64,000 nucleotides of DNA from Alphaproteobacteria bacterium. Its GTDB lineage: Bacteria > Pseudomonadota > Alphaproteobacteria > Caulobacterales > Aquidulcibacteraceae. The position numbers were made by a program, and so were the translations under genes. This document shows positions 27,592 through 35,673 of this stretch, piece by piece (within the stretch, counting starts at the first letter, position 1; every line of letters starts with the position of its first letter). The notes beneath the pieces were generated by a model, which was not told the DNA's origin, did no database searches, and saw only the letters and a program-made list of their open reading frames with translations. The stretch is taken from contig JAIXQA010000064.1 in assembly GCA_027485915.1 (NCBI GenBank), forward strand, positions 1 to 64,000, in the 5' to 3' direction.

Positions 27592-28113
27592 ATGGACAAG
27601 AAACAAGCGCTTGAAATTTTGAACGACGTGGCGACGGCACGTCAGAGGACGTCAGAGCTTCGGAATTACCGTGGCATGGGCTCGATCATCTCTGCTTGGG
27701 GAGTCGTGTGGCTGCTTGGCTTTGGTGCGCAATCAATTTTTCCCGTAGCAGCACCCTTTATTTGGATCGCAGGCTGGCTTGGTGCCTTAGTTTGGACATT
27801 TACCAGACCGCCAAAGCCTGAAGACTTCCGTGCGTTGTCTACTTGGGTTGTGGCCATCCTCTGCGTAGGTCTTGTCCTGGTGGTTACCAAAGCGAACCAG
27901 ACAACGGCGGCCATGATTTTCGGATTGGCCTTATCGGCAGCTTACGCAATCCTTGGAATTTGGTCAGGCAAGCGCTTCTTATTGCTCGCTGCACTGGTTC
28001 TGATCTCGGTATGTGTTGGGTGGTGGTTGGTGCCCCAGTGGCTCTACTTGGCTTTGGCGCTTGGCGGCGGCGGTGCCTTGATACTTGGTGGCGTCTGGAT
28101 ACGTCGACCATGA
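27592..28113 (+). CDS. membrane protein, first gene of the SMR module
   Basis: A 173-residue protein with a cytoplasmic-type N-terminus (MDKKQALEILNDVATARQRTSELRNYRGMG) followed by about five hydrophobic segments (33-50, 52-68, 82-99, 103-120, 128-168). Proteins of this form regularly precede a small winged-helix regulator; their function is unknown. The gene starts directly behind the nested palindrome and its stop overlaps the regulator's ATG (ATGA at 28110-28113). Confidence 0.72.
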   Translation: MDKKQALEILNDVATARQRTSELRNYRGMGSIISAWGVVWLLGFGAQSIFPVAAPFIWIAGWLGALVWTFTRPPKPEDFRALSTWVVAILCVGLVLVVTKANQTTAAMIFGLALSAAYAILGIWSGKRFLLLAALVLISVCVGWWLVPQWLYLALALGGGGALILGGVWIRRP

Positions 28114-28421
28114 AACAGTGTCACGAAGTCATACATCAACAGCATCGGCTACGGATTGTGGCCGCGCTTGATAGCGACCCAGAGCCACTAGACTTCGCAA
28201 CCTTGAAAGCGATCAGTGGTGCCACAGACGGCAATTTGGGCGCGCACTTACTAACGTTAGAGAAAGCCGGTCTCATCTCGATTTCAAAGGAGATGATTGG
28301 CCGCAGAACGCGAACGTGGGTTTCTCTAACTGCTGAAGGGAGACTGGCGTTTCGTGAACACGTCGCTTTCCTAGAAGACATTATCCAAACCAGTCATAAA
28401 CCCCGGGAGATTGGATCATGA
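28110..28421 (+). CDS. winged-helix DNA-binding regulator (MarR/HTH_34-like)
   Basis: A 103-residue protein with the segment HEVIHQQHRLRIVAALDSDPEPLDFATLKAISGATDGNLGAHLLTLEKAGLISISKEM then a beta-wing RRTRTWVSLTAEGRLAFREHVAFLEDII. This is the compact winged-helix group (HTH_34-like, formerly ArsR/MarR-type) that usually controls an adjacent membrane-protein gene. It is coupled at both ends: ATGA overlaps with the membrane protein upstream and with the SMR gene downstream. It probably binds the CACAGAG/CTCTGTG palindrome at 27552-27587. Confidence 0.87.
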   Translation: MKQCHEVIHQQHRLRIVAALDSDPEPLDFATLKAISGATDGNLGAHLLTLEKAGLISISKEMIGRRTRTWVSLTAEGRLAFREHVAFLEDIIQTSHKPREIGS

Positions 28422-28741
28422 ATGCGTGGATATTTTTGGCCTGTGCGATTGCGCTTGAAGTGACAGGTACCTTCTTACTCAAATTATCCAATGGCTTTGA
28501 AAAGTGGCACTGGGGTGCCTTGTCGATTTTCTGCTATTCCGCCTGCTTTTGGTTCTTAGCGCCGGCCATGAAGGCACTCCCAGTCGGCATCGTCTACGCC
28601 ATTTGGGCTGGCGTCGGCATCGTAGCGGCTGCGGTGATTGGGGTCTTCGCGTTTGGCGAGAAGCTAAGCGCACTCCAATATTTGTTCATAGTCATGGTCT
28701 TGGGCGGCGCCATTGGACTTCGTGCGACGACCACTGCATAG
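28418..28741 (+). CDS. SMR family multidrug efflux protein (EmrE-like)
   Basis: A 107-residue protein with four transmembrane helices, the normal SMR size. The essential membrane-embedded Glu14 is in ALEVTGTFLLKLS, and the signature PVGIVYAIWAGVGIV follows in helix 3, matching EmrE more than the guanidinium exporter Gdx/SugE. It exports lipophilic cations (quaternary ammonium compounds, dyes) in exchange for protons, as an antiparallel dimer. It is the third gene of the ATGA-coupled module, so the regulator probably senses or controls efflux. The module is bracketed by 25-bp repeats and was possibly acquired. Confidence 0.92.
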   Translation: MNAWIFLACAIALEVTGTFLLKLSNGFEKWHWGALSIFCYSACFWFLAPAMKALPVGIVYAIWAGVGIVAAAVIGVFAFGEKLSALQYLFIVMVLGGAIGLRATTTA

Positions 28742-28749
28742 CAAGCCGC

Positions 28750-28774
28750 TCGCCCAAGGATGAGCGGGGGTAGG
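28750..28774 (+). repeat. 25-bp direct repeat, copy 2 (orphan Lrp gene tail)
   Basis: This copy lies between the SMR stop and the sdhA stop and is not part of any gene, yet read in frame it encodes SPKDERG and a TAG stop exactly as at the end of the Lrp-type gene. It looks like a displaced gene tail left by integration at, or duplication of, the 3' end of that gene. Confidence 0.8.
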
Positions 28775-28786
28775 CCTCCGCTTCCC

Positions 28787-30580
28787 TCAATAAACCCGCA
28801 GCTTTGGTGGAATCGTCGCGACGTCGTTGCTCATGGTGTTCATGTGCACAGGGCGATAGTCGATTTTGACCGAGCCTGTTGCTTCATCATACCAAGTCAG
28901 CGTGTGCTTCATCCAATTGACGTCGTCACGGTCCGCATAGTCTTCCCGTGCGTGGGCCCCCCGGCTCTCGGTCCGGTTGGCGGCACCATACATGGTCACC
29001 ATGGCTTGGCTCAACAAATTGTCGAATTCCATGGCTTCGGCGAGGTCCGAGTTCCAGATCATCGAGCGGTCGGTGATGGCAATGTCTGGTGCGCCAGAGA
29101 ACACCTTGTCCATCTCCTTGCAGCCTTCGTCCAAGGTTTGGCCTTCGCGATAAACGGCGCAATGGTTCTGCATCACCTTTTGCATCTGTAAGCGCAGAGC
29201 GGCGGTCGGCGTGCCGCCTTTGGCTTGGCGGAAGCGATCGAGGCGCGCCAAATGGCTGTCGGTCATGGCATTGGTGATTTCGGGCTGGCGGGCACCCGAT
29301 TGGACCGTCTCACCACAGCGTAGGCCAACAGCGCGGCCAAACACCACCAAGTCGATCAAGGAGTTAGAGCCCAAACGGTTAGCCCCATGCACAGACACAC
29401 AAGCCGCTTCACCCACAGCCATCAGGCCACGTACAACTTGGTCTGGGTCGCCACCGACTTTGGTCAGCACTTCGCCATGATAATTTGTCGGAATGCCACC
29501 CATATTGTAATGCACGGTTGGCAACACCGGGATCGGCTCCTTCGTTACGTCTACACCGGCGAAGACCTTGGCGCTCTCGGAGATGCCGGGCAGACGTTGA
29601 GCCAGAATGGCTGGGTCCAGATGGTCGAGATGTAGGTGGATATGGTCCTTGCCTGGGCCGACACCACGACCTTCGCGGATTTCCATCGTCATCGCGCGCG
29701 AGACCATATCGCGCGGAGCTAAGTCCTTCACCGTTGGAGCATAGCGCTCCATGAAGCGTTCGCCTTCTGAATTGGTCAGATAGCCGCCTTCGCCGCGGGC
29801 ACCTTCGGTAATGAGGCAGCCAGCGCCATAGATGCCGGTTGGGTGGAATTGTACAAACTCCATATCTTGCAAGGGGAGGCCCGCCCGCAAGACCATCGCA
29901 TTGCCGTCACCCGTGCAGGTGTGGGCGCTGGTGCAGCTGAAATAAGCGCGGCCATAGCCGCCAGTTGCCAATACGGTACGCTGAGCCCGGAAGCGGTGCA
30001 GCTTGCCTGTCGCCAATTCCCAAGCCGTCACGCCAATACAAGCACCGGTTTCGTCCATAATCAGATCTAGGGCGAAATACTCAATGAAGAACTCGACATC
30101 ATATTTGAGTGAGTTGCCATAAAGCGTGTGCAGAATGGCGTGGCCGGTGCGGTCAGCCGCAGCACAGGTGCGTTGCACAGGCGCTTCGCCATAATTGCGG
30201 GTCATACCGCCGAAAGCGCGCTGATAGATCTTCCCGTCTTCGGTACGTGAGAAGGGCACCCCCCAGTGCTCAAGCTCATAGACAGCTGCCGGAGCATTGC
30301 GCGTCAAATATTCAATGGAGTCTTGGTCGCCCAGCCAGTCCGACCCCTTTACGGTGTCAAACATGTGCCAACGCCAGTCATCTTCACCCATATTGCCCAA
30401 AGCGGCCGAAATGCCGCCTTGTGCCGCCACCGTGTGCGACCGGGTTGGGAAAACTTTCGAGATACAGGCTGTCTTTAGTCCTGCTTGTGCAGCCCCCAAA
30501 GCAGCGCGCAATCCAGAGCCTCCGGCACCCACCACAACTACATCGAAAGTATGGTCATTCCACTGATAGTCCGCCGTCAT
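28787..30580 (-). CDS. sdhA: succinate dehydrogenase flavoprotein subunit
   Basis: A 597-residue subunit of complex II that oxidises succinate to fumarate. It has the FAD fold [24 protein letters not shown], the covalent flavin attachment region [14 protein letters not shown], and downstream [45 protein letters not shown] and the C-terminal [10 protein letters not shown]...WMKHTL. The ATG at 30580 is chosen since GGAG lies upstream and the frame start at 30625 overlaps sdhD. It follows sdhD by four bases. The usual next gene, sdhB, is absent; the SMR module occupies that side. Confidence 0.97.
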   Translation of the reverse strand: MTADYQWNDHTFDVVVVGAGGSGLRAALGAAQAGLKTACISKVFPTRSHTVAAQGGISAALGNMGEDDWRWHMFDTVKGSDWLGDQDSIEYLTRNAPAAVYELEHWGVPFSRTEDGKIYQRAFGGMTRNYGEAPVQRTCAAADRTGHAILHTLYGNSLKYDVEFFIEYFALDLIMDETGACIGVTAWELATGKLHRFRAQRTVLATGGYGRAYFSCTSAHTCTGDGNAMVLRAGLPLQDMEFVQFHPTGIYGAGCLITEGARGEGGYLTNSEGERFMERYAPTVKDLAPRDMVSRAMTMEIREGRGVGPGKDHIHLHLDHLDPAILAQRLPGISESAKVFAGVDVTKEPIPVLPTVHYNMGGIPTNYHGEVLTKVGGDPDQVVRGLMAVGEAACVSVHGANRLGSNSLIDLVVFGRAVGLRCGETVQSGARQPEITNAMTDSHLARLDRFRQAKGGTPTAALRLQMQKVMQNHCAVYREGQTLDEGCKEMDKVFSGAPDIAITDRSMIWNSDLAEAMEFDNLLSQAMVTMYGAANRTESRGAHAREDYADRDDVNWMKHTLTWYDEATGSVKIDYRPVHMNTMSNDVATIPPKLRVY

Positions 30581-30584
30581 GGGC

Positions 30585-30971
30585 TTAGGCTCCAACGAAT
30601 ACTTTGGCGACCGAAAGGATCGCAATCACTGCTAAGATAGCGGGGATGGCCGTGTTGGCGAGCAAAGATACAGTGCGCGCAACAGCGCCAGTAATGTAGT
30701 CTTCGATTACCACTTGCATGCCAAGGCGCATATGAAACAGCCCCGTCAAGACGAGTAGAGCAGTCCCTGCCGCATTCAAGGGGTGCCTCATCCAGCCCAC
30801 TACACTGTCATAGCTGCCATCGGTGCCCAAAAGCACTGACAAAGCGAACCAAGGCAACAGGACGGCCAAGAAAATCGCCGTGGCGCGCTGTTGAATGAAA
30901 TGGCCCACACCATGCTTAGCCGACCCAAGGCCGCGGGCGCGAGAAAGCGGGGTACGTAAAGAGTGGTTCAT
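30585..30971 (-). CDS. sdhD: succinate dehydrogenase membrane anchor subunit
   Basis: A 128-residue membrane protein with three transmembrane helices (about 33-50, 66-90, 103-125). The sequence [18 protein letters not shown] and the heme-ligand region [14 protein letters not shown] are typical of alphaproteobacterial SdhD, which together with SdhC binds heme b and ubiquinone. It lies between sdhC and sdhA with short gaps (9 and 4 bases), an obvious operon. Confidence 0.93.
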   Translation of the reverse strand: MNHSLRTPLSRARGLGSAKHGVGHFIQQRATAIFLAVLLPWFALSVLLGTDGSYDSVVGWMRHPLNAAGTALLVLTGLFHMRLGMQVVIEDYITGAVARTVSLLANTAIPAILAVIAILSVAKVFVGA

Positions 30972-30980
30972 CGCTTACCC

Positions 30981-31376
30981 TTATGCCAAAAACGCGAGTG
31001 CAAAAACTACAACGGCACCAACGCCGCCGGCGATGATGGTGGCCCAGCCTGTTGCAGTCGAAACTTTCGGGTCAAACCCTTTGCCGGCGTCCCAAGCGAG
31101 GTGACGTATGCCATTAGCCAAATGGTAGCAGGCGGCAGCCGTGATCCCGAACAGGATCAACAAGCACAGGGGGCTCATCAGGAACGACATGAAGTCTGTA
31201 TAGGCAGAGGGGCCGCTGGCCAAGGCGACTACCCAAGCAGTCAAAACCATTGCGCCTAAATAGAGCGCGACGCCAGATGCGCGGTGGAAAATCGATGTCG
31301 CCATCGTTACGTGCCAGCGCCAGACTTGCAGGTGTGGCGACAATGGCCGCTTCTCGTGTGCTTGTGGACCTGCCAT
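30981..31376 (-). CDS. sdhC: succinate dehydrogenase cytochrome b556 subunit
   Basis: About 131 residues with three transmembrane helices. RPLSPHLQVWRWHVTMATSIFHRASGVALYLGA includes the conserved SIxHRxTG-type motif, and CYHLANGIRHLAWD carries the heme-ligand His. The start is uncertain: ATG codons at 31430, 31406, 31382 and 31376 are in frame; the last is chosen because GGGG lies six bases before it and the product then resembles normal SdhC length. It is the first gene of sdhCDA. Confidence 0.9.
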   Translation of the reverse strand: MAGPQAHEKRPLSPHLQVWRWHVTMATSIFHRASGVALYLGAMVLTAWVVALASGPSAYTDFMSFLMSPLCLLILFGITAAACYHLANGIRHLAWDAGKGFDPKVSTATGWATIIAGGVGAVVVFALAFLA

Positions 31377-31466
31377 GCTCATCCCCAGTTTATCTGTCTG
31401 TGACATGGAAGAGAGCGGCCGCTTCGTCAACGTTTCTCGTCAGGTGAAGTGGCAAAACAGCTTCAT

Positions 31467-32141
31467 TTAACTGGGTTTAGCTGCATGATTTAAAACAAGT
31501 TGGCTTAAGGTGGCAATCTCTGCTCGCTGGGCAGCAAGAACCAGACTTTTTTGACCTTGTTGGGCCAACCAAGTTTCGACCCACGTCTGCCAAGCTTTAT
31601 GAAAGGTGATCAATGCTGGCAGGCCAGCAAGGGCATGAGCCTTCGCCCATTCTGTCTCATTAATCCATGCCAGATTCTGGGCGGACCAGGCAGCAGGGCG
31701 AGTCCGATGAAGGTGTTGCAAATGAGCTTCGATATCATCCACATGAAGATAGACGATGAGGGGTCTGGCTGGGGCGAGTGCCTGCATGCGCTCTTGGGCT
31801 AACTGGCAAATATAATCCTGCGGCGCGCAGGCTGCAAAGGCTGGAAGCAAGGTATTCTGGATCAAGGTTGCATCGATTAGCGCGGCACCACGATTAACCA
31901 CGCACTGAGCCGCTAAGCGCGCCCAAGGCTCGCGACCATAGCCTTTTGGGTCAACTTCGCGCCCGGATAGCTCATCGACCTGTTCGGTGCGGATCGGATG
32001 ATCGGCGTCAAACTCTAAAAAGGCGCGCGCCTCGATTCCCTTGGCCTCCAGATCTTGCGCCAGCCGCATAGTAAGACTGGTCTTGCCGGCCCCAATCGGG
32101 CCTTCCACTAAGAAAATGTTTCGATGGGGTCGTATCATCAT
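31467..32141 (-). CDS. P-loop kinase-like ATPase of unknown substrate
   Basis: A protein of about 224 residues with a Walker A motif NIFLVEGPIGAGKTSLTMRLA near the N-terminus and an RPLIVYLHVDD Walker B-like strand, followed by a lid-like helix region with HLHRTRPAAWSAQNLAWINETEWA. The fold resembles shikimate/adenylylsulfate/deoxynucleoside kinases, and a lid with HRTRP arginines suggests phosphoryl transfer. I do not recognise the exact family. The frame extends to a TTG at 32210, but the ATG pair at 32141/32138 lies just before the conserved strand. It follows no operon partner; sdhC lies downstream on the same strand. Confidence 0.65.
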   Translation of the reverse strand: MMIRPHRNIFLVEGPIGAGKTSLTMRLAQDLEAKGIEARAFLEFDADHPIRTEQVDELSGREVDPKGYGREPWARLAAQCVVNRGAALIDATLIQNTLLPAFAACAPQDYICQLAQERMQALAPARPLIVYLHVDDIEAHLQHLHRTRPAAWSAQNLAWINETEWAKAHALAGLPALITFHKAWQTWVETWLAQQGQKSLVLAAQRAEIATLSQLVLNHAAKPS

Positions 32142-32347
32142 CGTTTTGCCCAGAATCGGAGTCTTATATGAGCGAACAACACTGCCTGTTCGATACGCAA
32201 ATTGAGTCAAGTGCGGCTCAAGCCAGCTATAACAACTTTGTCATCATCTTATGCGACGGAACAGACGTATAGGCACGTTTAACACGCTAAGCAAAAAACC
32301 AATTGGCTAGCTTTTGGCTGTCCAACAAGAAAAATAGGTCTCCCCCG

Positions 32348-34969
32348 ATGTCCATTCGTTTGGCACTTTTAAGCAGTGTGGCTGCAGGTTTGCCATTGGC
32401 ACTTTCCACGCCAACTTTGGCTCAAATAGCCGTTGTCCAACCCTTAGAGGCGACCGCCGTGCCCATTACGGCTCAGCCAGTTGATCCGCCCGCAACCGAA
32501 GAAGAGCAGCCCGTCGAAGAAATTGTCGTACGGGCACAACGCGGTCCAAACTCCGTTCCAGGCGATGCTGTGCCTGAAACCACCCTAGATCCGGTTGAGA
32601 TTACCGCGCTTGGTGCCTCAAATATTGCGGAAGTGCTGGCCGCGTTGGGACCGCGTGCGGGTTCAGGACGTGGACGCGGCAGCGGTCCCCCTGTAATTTT
32701 GTTAAATGGCCGCCGGATTGGCAGTTTCCGCGATGTGCAAGGTCTTGCCTCTGAGGCAATTCTGCGGGTTGAGATTTTCCCGGAAGCTACAGCCTTGCAA
32801 TATGGCTATTCCGCTGATCAGCGCGTCATTAACTTCATTTTGAAGGACAAATTTCGCGCAATCACGACAGAGATCACCGCCGGAACCGCTGCTGACGGTG
32901 AGCAGTCGCGTGGTGAATTAGAGCTTGGCTTATTGAACATCGGGGCCAAGGGTCGTTTGTCGATCAATGGCGAAATCTCTAGCCAGAATAGCGTTACCGA
33001 AGCTGAGCGCGGCGTTCGCCGTGCCGCGTCCCCGACCAGTTCAGCTTTCCGGACCCTATTGCCTGAGACCAGTGCCGCAGAGTTGGGGATCAGCTACAAT
33101 CGCAACTTCGGTAAGTCGATAGGGGCGACTTTTGATCTGCGCTTTGATTCCAATGACAGCGAGAGCCGATTGGGGTTGGCCTTAAGTCCGACGGGGCTAC
33201 CTGTCGCCAATGATGTCATCCAAAGGACCTCAAAAATCGATACTTCGCGAGCGGCTGTTACCGTCAATGGCACCACGGCAGGTTGGCAATGGACTGCCAC
33301 CGGCTCTGCTGATCAAACAAAGTCCGATACCAAGACAACCTCGCTATTGGCGTTCGATCAAACCGCCAATTCCACGGTCACGGTTTATGAGGCAATTTAC
33401 AACACGACTGGCCCGCTCATCGACGTTCCTGCTGGCCCGATCCGAGGGTCTTTCCGTATAGGTTATCAGGATCGGCAGCTCGATTCTCAATCCCTGCGCA
33501 ATGGTCTAACCACATTCACCAATCTCAGCCGGGGCGATTTAACCGGGCGCGGTAATCTCTCTATCCCACTCACCAGTCGCCGTTCTGGTTTTGGCGAGAA
33601 GTTTGGCGATTTGAGCTTAAGCGTGAATGGATTTTACACCGATCTGTCCGACTTTGGCGGGTTGCAAGGTGGCGGACTAGGTGTGAACTGGTCCCCGCTC
33701 GCCAATCTGCGCCTTTCGGTCGCCTATGATGCCTCAGAAGCGGCACCCAGCATTCAACAATTGGGCAATCCAGTGCTGGTGACGCCCGGATCTGCCGTTT
33801 TCGACTTTCAAAATGGCCAGACCGTCTTGGTCAATCGTACCAGTGGCGGTAATTCCGCCCTGAAGGCTGAAACTCGCGCTGACACCACTTTCAGCGTCAA
33901 TTATTCGCCCGCCAAGCTTGAGGGTTTGGACCTGACGCTCAGCTATGCGGTGAATACCAGCGAAGATACGATCGCTTCTTTCCCCTTGCTCACGCCTGCT
34001 CTCGAGGCTGCCTACCCAAGCCGATTTGAGCGCAATAGCGCAGGCGTTCTGACGGGGATTGACCAGAGGCCGATCAATTATGACTCGGCAGATAGCACGA
34101 TTTTGCGGTACGGCTTTTCATTCTCCAAAGGCTTTGGACCGCAAATTGGCCGCGGACCAGGTGGACCTGGTGGTTTTGGCGGTGGGCCACGTCCGCCGAC
34201 ATCGGCAAGCGGCGCTACCCCAGGGCAAGCAAGTGGCGTAAATGCGCGCGCTGGCCGTCCAGAAGCAGGTGCAAGCCAAATATCTGCAGCAGTACCGGGT
34301 CAAGCCAGTCAACAAGTGGGCCAACGTGCTGGCTCTGCTCCTAACGTGGCGCCAAGCCCCGGCAGCTTGGGCGGCTTTGGTGGTGGACGTGGCGGTCCAC
34401 CTCCGGGCGTCTTCTTTGGCGGCGGTGGTTTTGGTGGCGGTGGCTTCGGCGGCGGCCCCGGTGGGCCCGGCGGCCAAGCAGGACGGTGGAGTATCGCAAT
34501 CTTCCACGCCATCAAGCTAGAAGACTCAATCCTCTTGGCCCCAAATTTACCCAAGCTTGATTTGCTAGATGGTGCGGCGATTGATGATGGCGGCGGTGCA
34601 CGCCGACATTCTGTCGAGTTCAATGGCGGATGGTCCTATATGGGGATCGGATTTCGCGCCTTTGGCGAATGGCGTGGAGAGAGCAAAATCATTGCCAGCG
34701 CGAGCGGTGTTCCAGGTGCCGCAGACCTTTATTTTGACGATCTTTTCACTTTCAATCTGCGCGGTTTCTTAAACTTCGAAGCCCGGCCAAATTGGGTCAA
34801 GAAGGCTCCTTTGTTGAAGGGATCACGTTTAATCCTTCGAGTGGATAATTTGACCGATTCCGCACAGACGGTGCGCGACTCTTTGGGCAATACACCTGAG
34901 GCCTATCAAAAGGCTTTGCTTGCGCCGCGCGGCCGTTCCGTAGAGTTGAGCTTTAGAAAGCAGTTCTAA
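32348..34969 (+). CDS. TonB-dependent receptor-like outer membrane protein with Gly-rich insertion
   Basis: An 873-residue protein with a signal peptide ending TPTLAQ (about 20-26), a TonB-box-like EEIVVRAQ, and a plug with VILLNGRRIGSFRDVQGLASEAILRVEIFPEATALQYGYSADQRVINFILK; the rest is a beta-barrel ending in Phe (ELSFRKQF). Between barrel strands, roughly residues 598-715, lies a low-complexity block very rich in Gly, Pro, Ala and Gln (GGFGGGPRPP, GGGGFGGGGFGGG). Such receptors import siderophores, vitamins or glycans; the ligand is unknown. The ATG at 32348 begins the signal peptide. It is a single gene with no adjacent regulator or ABC transporter. Confidence 0.88.
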   Translation: MSIRLALLSSVAAGLPLALSTPTLAQIAVVQPLEATAVPITAQPVDPPATEEEQPVEEIVVRAQRGPNSVPGDAVPETTLDPVEITALGASNIAEVLAALGPRAGSGRGRGSGPPVILLNGRRIGSFRDVQGLASEAILRVEIFPEATALQYGYSADQRVINFILKDKFRAITTEITAGTAADGEQSRGELELGLLNIGAKGRLSINGEISSQNSVTEAERGVRRAASPTSSAFRTLLPETSAAELGISYNRNFGKSIGATFDLRFDSNDSESRLGLALSPTGLPVANDVIQRTSKIDTSRAAVTVNGTTAGWQWTATGSADQTKSDTKTTSLLAFDQTANSTVTVYEAIYNTTGPLIDVPAGPIRGSFRIGYQDRQLDSQSLRNGLTTFTNLSRGDLTGRGNLSIPLTSRRSGFGEKFGDLSLSVNGFYTDLSDFGGLQGGGLGVNWSPLANLRLSVAYDASEAAPSIQQLGNPVLVTPGSAVFDFQNGQTVLVNRTSGGNSALKAETRADTTFSVNYSPAKLEGLDLTLSYAVNTSEDTIASFPLLTPALEAAYPSRFERNSAGVLTGIDQRPINYDSADSTILRYGFSFSKGFGPQIGRGPGGPGGFGGGPRPPTSASGATPGQASGVNARAGRPEAGASQISAAVPGQASQQVGQRAGSAPNVAPSPGSLGGFGGGRGGPPPGVFFGGGGFGGGGFGGGPGGPGGQAGRWSIAIFHAIKLEDSILLAPNLPKLDLLDGAAIDDGGGARRHSVEFNGGWSYMGIGFRAFGEWRGESKIIASASGVPGAADLYFDDLFTFNLRGFLNFEARPNWVKKAPLLKGSRLILRVDNLTDSAQTVRDSLGNTPEAYQKALLAPRGRSVELSFRKQF

Positions 34970-35003
34970 CCCGCCTAACCCAGTGTCTGCCTGCGTGCAG
35001 AGA

Positions 35004-35032
35004 TTGACTCTTAGCCAAGCGCTCTGTAACAG
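35004..35032 (+). promoter_or_regulatory. candidate housekeeping promoter of rpmH-rnpA
   Basis: TTGACT (35004-35009), a 17-base spacer and TAACAG (35027-35032) lie 55 bases before the rpmH start. Downstream, a perfect GGCGG-TTGT-CCGCC hairpin (35060-35073) abuts the AGGAG ribosome-binding site (35074-35078), giving a compact leader. Confidence 0.5.
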
Positions 35033-35086
35033 CGCGCGTTCAAATTTCTTCTCGATCAAGGCGGTTGTCCGCCAGGAGTAACTGCC

Positions 35087-35221
35087 GTGAAACGCACGTT
35101 TCAACCATCTAATCTCGTCCGCGCTCGCCGCCATGGTTTCCGCGCCCGTATGGCTACCAAGGGCGGCCGCTTGGTTTTGGCTCGTCGTCGCGCCAAGGGC
35201 CGTAAGCGTCTGAGCGCTTAA
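35087..35221 (+). CDS. rpmH: 50S ribosomal protein L34
   Basis: A 44-residue basic protein starting with [46 protein letters not shown], the standard L34 sequence and length (motifs KRTFQPS and RRHGFRARM). An AGGAG site lies eight bases upstream. It heads the universal rpmH-rnpA-yidC-engB order. Confidence 0.97.
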   Translation: MKRTFQPSNLVRARRHGFRARMATKGGRLVLARRRAKGRKRLSA

Positions 35222-35247
35222 GGGTCACTGGCGGCCTGGGCAATCCT

Positions 35248-35652
35248 ATGTCCTTAAGTCCGCCTGCCATCATTGATCGACTGACCATTCGTCGTCAGTT
35301 TTTGCATGTCGCTCAGGGTCGGAAGGCCGCTGGGCGATTTGTGTTATTACAGGTTCGCCCAACCGCCGACCCAGCCGCAGAGTCGAAAGGCCTAATCCGC
35401 TATGGCCTAACAGCTTCCAAGAAAGTCGGTAATGCAGTTACGCGCAATCGGGCCCGCCGTCGCCTACGTGCAGCTATGTTACAGCTATTACCTCTTCATG
35501 GTCGCCCCGGTTTTGACTATGTAGCAGTCGCGCGTACTGCAACTGTGACAGCGGAATGGCCTGCCTTGCTTGACGACTTGACCACCCTGTTCTTAAGGCT
35601 GTCCGCAAAGCCTGCCTCTACGCCCATTACAACCGCCACAGCCACATCTTAG
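35248..35652 (+). CDS. rnpA: ribonuclease P protein component
   Basis: A 134-residue basic protein that assists RnpB RNA in 5' maturation of tRNAs. The signature GLTASKKVGNAVTRNRARRRLRAAM contains the RNR RNA-binding motif, and FDYVAVARTATVTAEWPALLDDL the following helix. The C-terminus (PASTPITTATATS) is an extra Thr/Ala tail. It starts 26 bases after rpmH. The rnpB RNA gene itself is not recognised in this window. Confidence 0.93.
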   Translation: MSLSPPAIIDRLTIRRQFLHVAQGRKAAGRFVLLQVRPTADPAAESKGLIRYGLTASKKVGNAVTRNRARRRLRAAMLQLLPLHGRPGFDYVAVARTATVTAEWPALLDDLTTLFLRLSAKPASTPITTATATS

Positions 35653-35673
35653 AAGCTGATAGCAAGGACCCCT

